From positions 2,852,001 through 2,916,000 of the forward strand of contig OY970262.1 in NCBI GenBank assembly GCA_963715655.1: a DNA stretch of 64,000 nt, given 5' to 3'. The notes below the pieces were generated by a model. It did no database searches. It was given only the letters and a program-made list of their open reading frames with translations, and had not been told where the DNA came from. Shown here piece by piece: positions 1-7,901 of this stretch. Source of the DNA: JANQPD01 sp963715655 (GTDB taxonomy: Bacteria > Bacteroidota > Bacteroidia > Flavobacteriales > Schleiferiaceae). The position numbers and the translations under genes are program-made. Position 1 is the stretch's first letter, and the number at the start of each line of letters is the position of its first letter.

Positions 1-171
1 ATAAACTCTGATCATTTGCCGCTGTATTGCGAATTTTTTATTACCGAAGAAAATCATCGTACCGAAGAAGTGTATGCTAAATTAGAGAGCGATGAAAAAG
101 AAGAAGTGGAGGAAATGATACATGATGGCAAGCACGAAATAAGCTCTAGACCATCTGTGGCAACAGAATAA
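1..171 (+). CDS. C-terminal end of an endonuclease/exonuclease/phosphatase (EEP) family protein, cut by window start
   Basis: The frame is open from base 1 to a TAA at 169-171 and gives 56 residues. They begin INSDHLPLYCEF, the closing SDHLP motif of the EEP (DNase I-like) fold, whose histidine is part of the active site in characterised members. After that comes a charged, glutamate-rich tail of about 40 residues that is not part of the usual fold. The rest of the gene lies upstream, so substrate and export signal cannot be judged. A second EEP protein (5422-6447, minus strand) ends with a similar SDHLPVY motif, so the two may be distant paralogues. It converges on the inositol phosphatase gene with a 3-base gap. 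Confidence 0.7.
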   Translation: MNSDHLPLYCEFFITEENHRTEEVYAKLESDEKEEVEEMIHDGKHEISSRPSVATE

Positions 172-174
172 TTT

Positions 175-984
175 TTATTCTTGAGGCATAAATTCGTTAA
201 TTCTAGCGAGCATTGGTGCATGCAAAGCATCACTTGCCGCAGCAATCTCTTTTCCAAAGATATACGCATCCTGGTTAGCATAATCTGTAACAATACCACC
301 GGCTTCTTGCACTATAAGCGCGCCTGCTGCTACATCCCAAGGACTAAGGCCGTATTCAAAAAAACCATCAAAACGACCACAAGCTACGTATGCTAAATCT
401 GTGGCGGCAGAACCCAAGCGCCTTACGCCACGGGTATGCGTGCACATATAACCTAACAATTGCAAGAAACCTTGCATACGCGTAAAATCATAATATGGAA
501 AACCAGTTGCAAAAAGTGCTTCAGAAAAATCCTTGCGTTTACTGGCCATAATGGGTTTGCTATTTAAAAATGCGCCACCACCCAAAATTGCTGAAAACAT
601 TTCCTTTTGACCTAGTTCATATACCACTCCTAAAAGTACTTTGTCTTTTTGCATAAGTGCAATACTAATGGCAAAAACAGGTAGGCCAAATAAAAAATTT
701 GTAGTACCGTCAAGCGGATCTACCACCCAGTTATATCCGGATTTATTTTCGGTGCCTGAACCTTCTTCAGCTATAAAACCGACTTCGGGTAAAAATGCAC
801 GTAAGCCTTGTACCAATTGCTGTTCAGCTTCTTTATCCACATAGCTCACTAAGCTGTTTAAATCCTTTATTTCGATGTCTTGTTTACTAACTTCATCTTT
901 TTCGGTTAAAATAAAATCACCGACTTCGGTACATAGGTTTTGTACCGATTTACTTAGTTCAATGAGGTTTTCTTTAGAGTGCAT
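175..984 (-). CDS. Inositol monophosphatase family protein
   Basis: A 269-residue cytoplasmic metal-dependent phosphatase of the IMPase/CysQ/FBPase fold. The metal-site signatures are all visible: EE at residues 73-74, DPLDGTTNF at 89-97, and SPWDVAAGALIVQEAGG near residue 210. Length is normal for the family, which hydrolyses inositol-1-phosphate or related sugar/nucleotide phosphates; sequence alone does not distinguish inositol phosphate from 3'-phosphoadenosine phosphate. It starts with ATG and overlaps the preceding small gene by 11 bases, so it is probably translated from the mtaB operon. Confidence is high for family, moderate for substrate. Confidence 0.9.
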   Translation of the reverse strand: MHSKENLIELSKSVQNLCTEVGDFILTEKDEVSKQDIEIKDLNSLVSYVDKEAEQQLVQGLRAFLPEVGFIAEEGSGTENKSGYNWVVDPLDGTTNFLFGLPVFAISIALMQKDKVLLGVVYELGQKEMFSAILGGGAFLNSKPIMASKRKDFSEALFATGFPYYDFTRMQGFLQLLGYMCTHTRGVRRLGSAATDLAYVACGRFDGFFEYGLSPWDVAAGALIVQEAGGIVTDYANQDAYIFGKEIAAASDALHAPMLARINEFMPQE

Positions 985-1273
985 TTTCCTTCAAAACTTC
1001 CATGCGATGCAATACATGCACACTATTACAGCACTCTTTTAACTTGTTAATTAAAACAGCATATTTAGTATTCGTATCGCGTGATAGTGACTCAAAATCA
1101 TCTTTGGTGTACCACTGCATATAGGAAATATAGGAGATTTTAGATTCCTTATGTAAAATTGCCTTTTCAATATAATTATCACGCTTTAACTCCACGGTAA
1201 GCTGGTTCCAGAGCTTGGTAAAATCGCTCTCGAAAATTGGATTTAGGCGGTATAATCTTAAAGATGCAAACAT
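974..1273 (-). CDS. Small ABM-like (antibiotic biosynthesis monooxygenase fold) protein
   Basis: A 99-residue protein. The pattern is an N-terminal strand (FASLRLYRLNP), a helix with FTKLWNQLTVELK, then ISYISYMQWYTKDDFE followed by a second helix; this resembles the dimeric alpha/beta-barrel ABM fold, in which a strand ending in a WxxxxDF-type motif is common. No catalytic residue is identifiable and many family members have no known substrate. It starts with ATG immediately after the mtaB stop (no gap) and overlaps the IMPase start by 11 bases, so the three genes form one tight operon. The family call is inference from pattern. Confidence 0.55.
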   Translation of the reverse strand: MFASLRLYRLNPIFESDFTKLWNQLTVELKRDNYIEKAILHKESKISYISYMQWYTKDDFESLSRDTNTKYAVLINKLKECCNSVHVLHRMEVLKENAL

Positions 1274-2614
1274 TTACGCTAAAGTAAAAACATTATCTAA
1301 TTCTTCAAACAAAACAGAGCCATCTGTATCAATTTCTTTTAACTTTATTTTCTTCTTGGTATTTACCAAATCAGGATTCCATAAGTGCTTTACCTTCACG
1401 TAGTTTCTTGTAAAGCCTGTCATATACCCTTCTTTAAAATCTCCCTCTAATAAAACTTCCTGCTCCGTTCCTATTTGGCTTTCATAAAAAGCACGTCTTT
1501 TTTTCTCTGAAAGATTCCTCATCATCCGCGCACGTTTTTTTCTGGTAGCATAAGGAATTACTTCATTCATTTCTGCCGCTTCGGTATTGGCTCTTTCACT
1601 ATACGTAAATACGTGTAAGTAGCTTATATCTAGGTTATTTACAAAATTATACGTTTCTAAAAATAAAGCTTCTGTTTCTCCGGGAAAACCAACAATCACA
1701 TCCACACCAATACAGCAATCAGGCATTACCGATTTAATACGCGCAACCCTGTCGGCATATAATTCACGCAAGTAGCGCCTTTTCATTTTTTTAAGCAAAG
1801 CATTGCTGCCGCTTTGCAGGGGAATGTGAAAATGTGGAACAAAACGGTTTGATTGTGCTACAAAATCAATGGTTTCGTTTTTTAGCAAATTTGGCTCAAT
1901 GCTGCTTATTCTAAAGCGTTCAATTTCTTGCACTTCATCTAGCGCTTGCACTAACTCTAAAAAAGTATGTTCATGTGTTTTATTGCCAAACTCACCTTTA
2001 CCGTAGTCGCCAATGTTTACACCGGTTAATACAATTTCCTTAGCACCTTCAGCGGCAATTTTACGGGCATTGCTAACTACATTTTCAAGTGTATCGCTTC
2101 GGCTTATACCACGCGCAAGCGGAATGGTGCAATAGGTACATTTATAATCGCAACCATCTTGCACTTTTAAAAAGGCCCGCGTTCTATCGCCTATGCTGTA
2201 AGAACCTACGTAAAAATCAGCTTCATTAATATCGCAAGAATGCACCGCTCCTATTGCTTGTTTTTCAAGATTATTTAGGTATTCGGTAATGTTAAACTTT
2301 TCAGTTGCTCCCAACACTAAATCTACACCCGGAATTTTAGCAATTTCTTGCGGTTTAAGTTGTGCATAGCAACCCACTATTATTACAAATCCCTCAGGGT
2401 TTGATTTTAACGCCTGCTTTACCCAGTATTTACATTCTTTATCTGCATTATGCGTTACCGAGCAGGTGTTAATTACATACACTGCAGCTACATCTTTATA
2501 ATCTACCTGCATATATCCTTCGCTATAAAAGCTTCTGGAAATAGTGCTGGTTTCAGAAAAATTTAGTTTACAGCCTAAGGTATGAAAGGCAACTTTTTTA
2601 GCTCCATTATGCAT
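1274..2614 (-). CDS. mtaB: tRNA (N6-threonylcarbamoyladenosine(37)-C2)-methylthiotransferase MtaB
   Basis: A 446-residue radical-SAM methylthiotransferase that adds a methylthio group to t6A37 of ANN-decoding tRNAs. The N-terminal UPF0004 domain has its three cluster cysteines: C15 (HTLGCKLN), C51 (NTCSVT) and C82 (GCYAQ). The radical SAM motif DGCDYKCTYC supplies C155, C159 and C162 for the second 4Fe-4S cluster. A C-terminal TRAM-type segment follows. The HTLGCKLN start distinguishes MtaB from MiaB and RimO. It is the first gene of the mtaB/ABM-like/IMPase operon. A -7 promoter motif ends only four bases before the ATG, so the message may be leaderless. Confidence 0.93.
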   Translation of the reverse strand: MHNGAKKVAFHTLGCKLNFSETSTISRSFYSEGYMQVDYKDVAAVYVINTCSVTHNADKECKYWVKQALKSNPEGFVIIVGCYAQLKPQEIAKIPGVDLVLGATEKFNITEYLNNLEKQAIGAVHSCDINEADFYVGSYSIGDRTRAFLKVQDGCDYKCTYCTIPLARGISRSDTLENVVSNARKIAAEGAKEIVLTGVNIGDYGKGEFGNKTHEHTFLELVQALDEVQEIERFRISSIEPNLLKNETIDFVAQSNRFVPHFHIPLQSGSNALLKKMKRRYLRELYADRVARIKSVMPDCCIGVDVIVGFPGETEALFLETYNFVNNLDISYLHVFTYSERANTEAAEMNEVIPYATRKKRARMMRNLSEKKRRAFYESQIGTEQEVLLEGDFKEGYMTGFTRNYVKVKHLWNPDLVNTKKKIKLKEIDTDGSVLFEELDNVFTLA

Positions 2615-2618
2615 GCGG

Positions 2619-2626
2619 CAAAGATA
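2619..2626 (-). promoter_or_regulatory. Candidate -7 element for the mtaB operon
   Basis: The minus strand reads TATCTTTG, an exact match to the Bacteroidota -7 consensus TAnnTTTG, ending four bases before the mtaB ATG. No clear TTG lies at the usual -33 distance, so the assignment is tentative. Confidence 0.4.
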
Positions 2627-2673
2627 ATCTGTAAAATTAATTTTACATAAATTGAACTAATTGTATAAGTGGC

Positions 2674-2700
2674 TTGCTCTATTAATGCACTATATCTTTG
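2674..2700 (+). promoter_or_regulatory. Promoter for the DUF2752/SPT-like operon
   Basis: TTG at 2674-2676 is followed after 16 bases by TATCTTTG at 2693-2700, matching the Bacteroidota -33/-7 pattern. It lies 11 bases before the ATG at 2712 and so argues against the in-frame upstream starts at 2661 (TTG) or 2685 (ATG). Confidence 0.55.
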
Positions 2701-2711
2701 CCAAACAGCGC

Positions 2712-3098
2712 ATGAAAAAAGTGAAACCTACATATTTAATTACCTTTTCCCTAGTTGCTATTGGGTTGGTTTATCTTTATTTTTTTAATCCGGCTAATGC
2801 CGATGGCACTTTTTTTAGTTGTCCGCTGTATGCTACCACCGGCCTGCAATGCCCCGGCTGTGGATCGCAAAGAGCTACACATGAATTATTACACCTACAT
2901 TTTAAAGAAGCATTTACACTCAATCCACTTTTTGTGTTAGGCCTGCCGCTAATTATTTTTGGCTTTTATTTAGAAATAGTAAAACCAAAAAGCGCATTTC
3001 TTCTTAAGGTAAATAATATTTTTTTTAGTACTCCAATGCTTTATATTTTAATAGCCGTTGTAGTACTTTTCACAATTATTAGAAACATATTTTTTTAA
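2712..3098 (+). CDS. DUF2752 family membrane protein
   Basis: A 128-residue inner-membrane protein. The DUF2752 signature CPLYATTGLQCPGCGSQRA lies between the first membrane segment (about residues 5-24) and two later ones (about 62-84 and 105-125). The paired CP and CPGCG cysteines are the conserved part of this family, whose function is unknown. The start at 2712 is chosen because a promoter motif ends at 2700; the frame stays open further upstream. Its TAA shares one base with the ATG of the next gene, so translational coupling with the PLP enzyme is likely. Confidence 0.82.
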   Translation: MKKVKPTYLITFSLVAIGLVYLYFFNPANADGTFFSCPLYATTGLQCPGCGSQRATHELLHLHFKEAFTLNPLFVLGLPLIIFGFYLEIVKPKSAFLLKVNNIFFSTPMLYILIAVVVLFTIIRNIFF

Positions 3099-4333
3099 TG
3101 GATTTATTTGAAAAAAGACAGGTGCTAAAAAGCCCTTTGGGCCAGCACAAAGCGCATGCAGGTGATTATATTTATCCAAAACTTGAAGGGCCTATTGGGC
3201 CCAGAATGAAATTTAAAGGCAAAGAATTAATTGTTTGGAGTGTAAATAATTATTTAGGCTTAGCAAATCACCCGGAAGTACGGGAAGCCGATAAAGCAGC
3301 AGCCGAAGAATGGGGCGTTGCTTACCCAATGGGAAGTCGCTTACTTACTGGCCACACCACACAACACGAAGAATTAGAAAAACAACTGGCCAAATATGTA
3401 AGTAAAGAGGATGCCTTTTTACTAAACTATGGTTATCAAGGTGTTGTAAGCATAATTGATGCAATGGTTGATAGAAATGATGTAATTGTGTATGATGAAG
3501 AATCACACGCTTGCATTGTAGATGGTGTACGCCTGCACATGGGCAAACGCTTTATGTTTAAGCATAATGATATGGACGGTTTTGCGCAACAACTAAAACG
3601 CGCACAGGTAATTACGGAGCAAACGGGTGGCGGCATTTTGGTAATAACTGAAGGGGTATTTGGGATGAGTGGCGACTTAGGAAATTTACCCGCCATTATT
3701 GCCCATAAAAATGATATTCCGTTTAGATTGTTTGTAGATGATGCGCACGGTTTTGGCACCATGGGAAAAACTGGAGCAGGAGCCGGTGAAGCATTAAATT
3801 GCCAAGAGGGTATTGATTTGTACTTGAGCACCTTTGCAAAATCTATGGCCAGTATTGGTGCATTTGTAGCGGGAGATCATTCTATAATTGAATATTTGCG
3901 TTATAATATGCGTTCGCAAATTTTTGCTAAAGCACTGCCAATGGCCTTTACCCAATCTGCTGCCAAGCGCTTGGAATTAGTAAGACAAGAAGATGGACTG
4001 CGCGCTAAGCTGTGGAAAAATGTAACTGAATTACAAGAAGGTTTAAAAGCCCAAGGTTTTAATTTAGGCAACACCGCTTCTCCGGTAACTCCGGTATTTT
4101 TAAATGGAAGTGTACCCGAAGCATTGGCTTTAAATTATGATTTACGTCATCATCATGGAATTTTTTGCTCGGTAGTAGTATATCCGGTAGTACCAAAAGG
4201 CGTAATAATGTTACGTTTAATTCCTACTGCTGCGCATAGCGAAAAAGATGTAACAGAAACTATTGAAGCTTTTGTAGCGGTAAGCAAAAAGCTTAAAGCC
4301 GGAACGTATAAACAAGAAGTTGCTGCTGAATAA
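3098..4333 (+). CDS. PLP-dependent alpha-oxoamine synthase: serine palmitoyltransferase-like or cysteate acyltransferase-like
   Basis: A 411-residue class II aminotransferase-fold enzyme of the alpha-oxoamine synthase family, which condenses an amino acid with an acyl thioester. Visible landmarks: VNNYLGLANHPEV (residues 49-61), ESHACIVDG (135-143), VDDAHGFG (213-220, containing the PLP-contacting Asp and His), and the Schiff-base lysine K248 in STFAKSMASIG. In Bacteroidota this family includes serine palmitoyltransferase (sphingolipids) and the enzyme that starts sulfonolipid (capnine) synthesis from cysteate; KBL and AONS paralogues also look similar. The SPT/CapA-like N terminus favours a lipid role, but the amino-acid substrate cannot be read off. 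It is coupled to DUF2752 by a TAATG overlap and ends at a strong hairpin. Confidence 0.8.
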   Translation: MDLFEKRQVLKSPLGQHKAHAGDYIYPKLEGPIGPRMKFKGKELIVWSVNNYLGLANHPEVREADKAAAEEWGVAYPMGSRLLTGHTTQHEELEKQLAKYVSKEDAFLLNYGYQGVVSIIDAMVDRNDVIVYDEESHACIVDGVRLHMGKRFMFKHNDMDGFAQQLKRAQVITEQTGGGILVITEGVFGMSGDLGNLPAIIAHKNDIPFRLFVDDAHGFGTMGKTGAGAGEALNCQEGIDLYLSTFAKSMASIGAFVAGDHSIIEYLRYNMRSQIFAKALPMAFTQSAAKRLELVRQEDGLRAKLWKNVTELQEGLKAQGFNLGNTASPVTPVFLNGSVPEALALNYDLRHHHGIFCSVVVYPVVPKGVIMLRLIPTAAHSEKDVTETIEAFVAVSKKLKAGTYKQEVAAE

Positions 4334-4356
4334 ACTTCAGCAATATTCAAAAAAAA

Positions 4357-4385
4357 AGTCCCACAAATTTTGTGGGACTTTTTTT
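4357..4385. terminator. Bidirectional intrinsic terminator
   Basis: A 9-bp perfect stem (AGTCCCACA with TGTGGGACT) closes a 5-base loop. It is preceded by a run of As and followed by a run of Ts, so it can end both the plus-strand SPT-like gene and the minus-strand lipoprotein gene that converge here. Confidence 0.85.
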
Positions 4386-4406
4386 ATTTCAACTACCGTA
4401 TAACTT

Positions 4407-5321
4407 TTAACTTCCTTGAAATACGTTTAATATTTTCCAACCGCCATTTTCTAAATCTGCTGTCCAAGCAATGGTTAAAAATTTAGGTTTAATCCAACGC
4501 TCTAGCGTTTCATCAATATCTTCCGGTTTTTTAATGTAAATCCTTATAGCTGTAGATTCTGTACCCAATACATCACCGGCAAAAAATTCAGATTTAAATG
4601 GATTTATTTCCTGAGCAATGTTTACGCCTCTTTGCAAAAAATGTGGATTAGCATATAACACTACATCTTTTAAGGTAATAACATCACCTTTACTTACAAT
4701 TTTAGTTTCACCGTCAAAACTGGTATAATCTCTGTCATGATAACTAATACCATTTACATTACTTACAAAATCTTTAAAGGCCGGTAAGGTTAAATCAAAA
4801 CCACCGGTGTCACTTTGTGCAGTAAAATCGCTAAGCAAATATGAGTTTACGTAAATAAAAGATGAGTTAGTATCTCTATAAAACTTCATTTTTACATCTG
4901 TGTACCAAGCGGTATCATTTTGACCACCTTTGTGCGCAACGGATAAAAAAGGCTTCTGATTCAACATTTTTTCAATTTCATCTGGCAAAATGCCTAGGGC
5001 ATCCTCCATATTAAGGTATAAGCTAATACCGCTTGCTCCAAGTCTTCTAGCCAATGAATCAGCAAAATACGTTTGTAAAGGGCCGGTGCGAAAGCTACTG
5101 GTTGTAATTACTCTATTGGGAAAGAGTTTATCATAAGCAGTTTGATTGGCGCCAAGCGAAGCATAAGCGGGCTGAGGCTCTGCGGATAAATGAAGTAACA
5201 AATTCTGCTCTTCTTTTAAAACTAATCCGTCCGTAGGATAACCTATCTCCGGAATTACTTCTTCTTCCTTACATGAAAATAACACTACAAGTGCAAAAAG
5301 TGAAAACAAGATTTTTCTCAT
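4407..5321 (-). CDS. Lipoprotein of unknown function
   Basis: A 304-residue protein. The N terminus MRKILFSLFALVVLFSC is a lipoprotein signal with the lipobox cysteine at residue 17, followed by KEEE. The mature part is rich in aromatic residues and beta-prone sequence, with repeated acidic turns, and has no motif I recognise. The ATG at 5321 is chosen over an in-frame TTG at 5342 because a -7 motif covers 5340-5347. It is a separate unit from the upstream EEP gene, with a 100-base gap. Probably exposed on the periplasmic or outer face of the envelope. Confidence 0.75.
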   Translation of the reverse strand: MRKILFSLFALVVLFSCKEEEVIPEIGYPTDGLVLKEEQNLLLHLSAEPQPAYASLGANQTAYDKLFPNRVITTSSFRTGPLQTYFADSLARRLGASGISLYLNMEDALGILPDEIEKMLNQKPFLSVAHKGGQNDTAWYTDVKMKFYRDTNSSFIYVNSYLLSDFTAQSDTGGFDLTLPAFKDFVSNVNGISYHDRDYTSFDGETKIVSKGDVITLKDVVLYANPHFLQRGVNIAQEINPFKSEFFAGDVLGTESTAIRIYIKKPEDIDETLERWIKPKFLTIAWTADLENGGWKILNVFQGS

Positions 5322-5339
5322 ATCTAAAGTTTGATGGTA

Positions 5340-5347
5340 CAAATATA
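5340..5347 (-). promoter_or_regulatory. Candidate -7 element for the 4407-5321 lipoprotein gene
   Basis: The minus strand reads TATATTTG, an exact TAnnTTTG match, 18 bases before the chosen ATG. No convincing -33 TTG is seen. Confidence 0.4.
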
Positions 5348-5421
5348 GGATTTCTAGTACACCGATAAATTAAATAAACCATTCATCTAACGTACGGCTC
5401 CTTCATTTATTTAACGATGCT

Positions 5422-6447
5422 TTAAGGTTTAGGGTTGGGTTTATCTACTTTAATAATATCGATATACACTGGCAGGTGGTCGCTAAAACCTCCAATATAG
5501 CGCATGCCTACAAAAGTTCTAAACGGCTTGGTACCCGGAAATTTTTCATCGGGTTCCATTAAAAATTCGGCTTTATGTACTTGTGCTCCGCCATTTAACA
5601 CCACACCGTTGGTAGCTTTTAATAGCGGAACTGACACAATTATTTGATCTAAATATCCCCATTCTCCTTGGTATCTATGCGAACCTTCTTCACTAGGTAA
5701 ATCTTGCATTAAATTTTTAAGATCAGTAGCATTTTTGGGTTGTTTTACTCCGCGCAATATTTCGCTTACGCTGATATTATCGGGGCTATCATTCAAATCT
5801 CCCATTATTACCACTTTAGCAAATTTATTGTTTTGCTGAATGCTATCCACTACTCCCCTTACCACGCTGGCAGCCAGCATCCGCTTAGGTTCACTTTGCA
5901 TTTGCCCGCCATATCGGCTTGGCCAATGGTTTACAAAATAATGTAACGTATCGTCCAAAATGCGCATTTTTACATACAACACGTCTCTGGTTTTAAAATC
6001 TACATCATCCAAATTTCTTACAGGATATGCCTTAGCATATAAAGTATCTACCGTTTCTGGTCTATATAGCAATCCCACATCAATACCTCTTCTATCTGGG
6101 CTTTCAAAATGGATGATTTTATAGTTTAGTTTTTTTAAAACATCGGTGGCAACCAAATCTTGCAACACCCTTTTGTTTTCTACTTCACACACACCAATAA
6201 TATCTGGAGCCTGCCAACCACCAATACTTAAAATAGCTTTTGCCATTCGGTTACTCTTTTCAGTGTATCGGTAATAACTCCAATTACGCATACTTGTGGG
6301 TAAATATTCCTCGTCATTAATGAGTGTATCGTCCTCAAAGTCGAAAAGATTTTCAAGATTGTAAAACGCTAAGCGCGCATATTCTTGCTGGGCACTACTT
6401 ACGTTGAGAAAACACAAGCTTATTAAAAACAACAAAATGTATTTCAA
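5422..6447 (-). CDS. Secreted endonuclease/exonuclease/phosphatase family protein
   Basis: A 341-residue protein with a signal peptide (MKYILLFLISLCFLNVSSAQ). It has the EEP-fold landmarks in order: FYNLENLFD near residue 30 (metal-site Asn and Glu region), DIIGVCEVENK near 103, VIMGDLNDSP near 214, and GFSDHLPVYIDI near the C terminus. The family includes DNases, phosphodiesterases and inositol polyphosphatases; export suggests action on extracellular nucleic acid or phosphoesters. It starts 10 bases after the cheB stop, so it may be transcribed with cheR-cheB although a functional link is not obvious. Confidence 0.85.
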   Translation of the reverse strand: MKYILLFLISLCFLNVSSAQQEYARLAFYNLENLFDFEDDTLINDEEYLPTSMRNWSYYRYTEKSNRMAKAILSIGGWQAPDIIGVCEVENKRVLQDLVATDVLKKLNYKIIHFESPDRRGIDVGLLYRPETVDTLYAKAYPVRNLDDVDFKTRDVLYVKMRILDDTLHYFVNHWPSRYGGQMQSEPKRMLAASVVRGVVDSIQQNNKFAKVVIMGDLNDSPDNISVSEILRGVKQPKNATDLKNLMQDLPSEEGSHRYQGEWGYLDQIIVSVPLLKATNGVVLNGGAQVHKAEFLMEPDEKFPGTKPFRTFVGMRYIGGFSDHLPVYIDIIKVDKPNPKP

Positions 6448-6457
6448 TTTTTTAATG

Positions 6458-7042
6458 TTAAAGGTTTTTAAGAAATTCGGCTATTTCTTCTAAGTGCATT
6501 ACATCTGCATTTGGCACCAAAGTTAAACCACTTTTGGGCATTACATAAACCTGAGCACTGTCCGGATTTTGTACAATACACCTGCCTCCATTTTCAAAAA
6601 CACTTTTTAAGCCTACGGCACCATCGTTATTTGCACCCGTTAGTAATACGGCAGTAGCATTTTTACCAAAAGTATTGGCAAGGCTCGTAAAACATACATC
6701 AATACTAGGCCGGCTATAGTTTACCCTTTCGCTAGAGTCAAGCGAAAATTCTAAATCCTCATCAAACAATAAATGGTAATTTGATGGAGCTAAGTAAATC
6801 TTTCCTGACTCCACAGGCTCTTTGTCTCCAACCTCTACCACCGGAATTTGCGTATAAACTTGTAATAAGCTACTAAGCTTACTTTCTACATTTGCCAAAC
6901 GGTGCAGCACCACTACTATGGTGTAATTAATAGTTTGGGGTAAATGTTGAAATAGTGTTTTCAGTGCATGAATTCCTCCTGCACTGGCGCCAAGCACCAC
7001 TACATTATCTAATTTTTTGGAAGATTTTATACTCACGGTCAA
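6458..7042 (-). CDS. cheB: CheB-type methylesterase, catalytic domain only
   Basis: A 194-residue protein that is essentially the CheB catalytic domain, which removes methyl groups from receptor glutamates. The Ser-His-Asp triad is visible: S20 in VLGASAGG, H47 in VVVLHR, and D140 in LTGANNDGA. The N-terminal response-regulator receiver domain of classical CheB is absent, so control by phosphorylation through that route is not possible. It overlaps cheR by 38 bases. No chemoreceptor, CheA or CheW gene is in the window, so this is an orphan methylation pair of the kind seen in Bacteroidota, often thought to act on non-chemotaxis sensors. Confidence 0.9.
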   Translation of the reverse strand: MTVSIKSSKKLDNVVVLGASAGGIHALKTLFQHLPQTINYTIVVVLHRLANVESKLSSLLQVYTQIPVVEVGDKEPVESGKIYLAPSNYHLLFDEDLEFSLDSSERVNYSRPSIDVCFTSLANTFGKNATAVLLTGANNDGAVGLKSVFENGGRCIVQNPDSAQVYVMPKSGLTLVPNADVMHLEEIAEFLKNL

Positions 7043-7853
7043 CTTCTTTAAATCGCTCTCGATTATTATAAAATATTACGGACTCTTTTGAACCAAGAGC
7101 CAAAAAGGATTTAGCAGAAATTAGGGATTGAGATAAATTTTCTATAACACGGTTTTGTAATTGTTTGTTAAAATAGATAAGCACGTTTCTGCAAATTACT
7201 ACATCAAAATTTGTAGCAATAGGATTATCTAAGAGATTATGCTGCTTATACTCCACATTTTTAAGCAACCAAGGCTGCACATAAGCAAAGTCGTTTTTAA
7301 TAGTAAAGTAAGTGCTTAAAGGCTTTTCTCCTCCTGCCGCACTAAAAGATTTAGCGTATATATTCAAATCGCGTACGCGGTATTTTCCTTCTCTTGCCGC
7401 TGCTAAAACAGATGCACTTATATCTGTAGCTACTATGGTGGTTTTTTCCAATAAATTAGCTTCATGCAATAGTATTGCTAAGGATACGGCTTCTTCTCCT
7501 GTGCTGCTTGCTGCCGACCAAATTTTAATGGATTTATTTTTGGCTAGCTGCGGGAAAATATTGGTTGCTAAACTTTTAAAAAAAGCCGGATCTCGAAACA
7601 TTTCTGTAACATTTACCGTAAAGTACTTAAAAAAATAATCAGCTGGCCTTTCCTGCTCCATTAGTTTGGCCATTAATTCTACAGCGCTGTTTACGTTAAA
7701 ATCACTAAATATTTTACTAAATCGTCTGCTTACAGATGACTTGGAATAATTGCTTAAATCAATATTGAGTTGTATTTGTAAAAGCTCAATGAGTTTTTCA
7801 CGTTCCGTATTATCAATATATTGATGCTCAACATTATTATCCAAGGGAAACAA
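7005..7853 (-). CDS. cheR: CheR-type protein-glutamate O-methyltransferase
   Basis: A 282-residue SAM-dependent methyltransferase. The N-terminal helical CheR domain (about 1-70) is followed by the catalytic domain with IWSAASSTGEEAVSLA (SAM-binding motif I region, near 109-124) and CRNVLIYFNKQLQ near 221, both CheR hallmarks. There is no PAS or histidine-kinase extension, unlike many hybrid CheB-CheR proteins. No ATG is available; the start is probably the TTG at 7853. It is the first gene of a cheR-cheB-EEP string and overlaps cheB by 38 bases, indicating coupled translation. Confidence 0.9.
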   Translation of the reverse strand: MFPLDNNVEHQYIDNTEREKLIELLQIQLNIDLSNYSKSSVSRRFSKIFSDFNVNSAVELMAKLMEQERPADYFFKYFTVNVTEMFRDPAFFKSLATNIFPQLAKNKSIKIWSAASSTGEEAVSLAILLHEANLLEKTTIVATDISASVLAAAREGKYRVRDLNIYAKSFSAAGGEKPLSTYFTIKNDFAYVQPWLLKNVEYKQHNLLDNPIATNFDVVICRNVLIYFNKQLQNRVIENLSQSLISAKSFLALGSKESVIFYNNRERFKEVDREYKIFQKIR

Positions 7854-7901
7854 TTATTAAATGCTTTACTTTATGCTTTCAAAAATAACTTAAGCGAAAA
7901 T

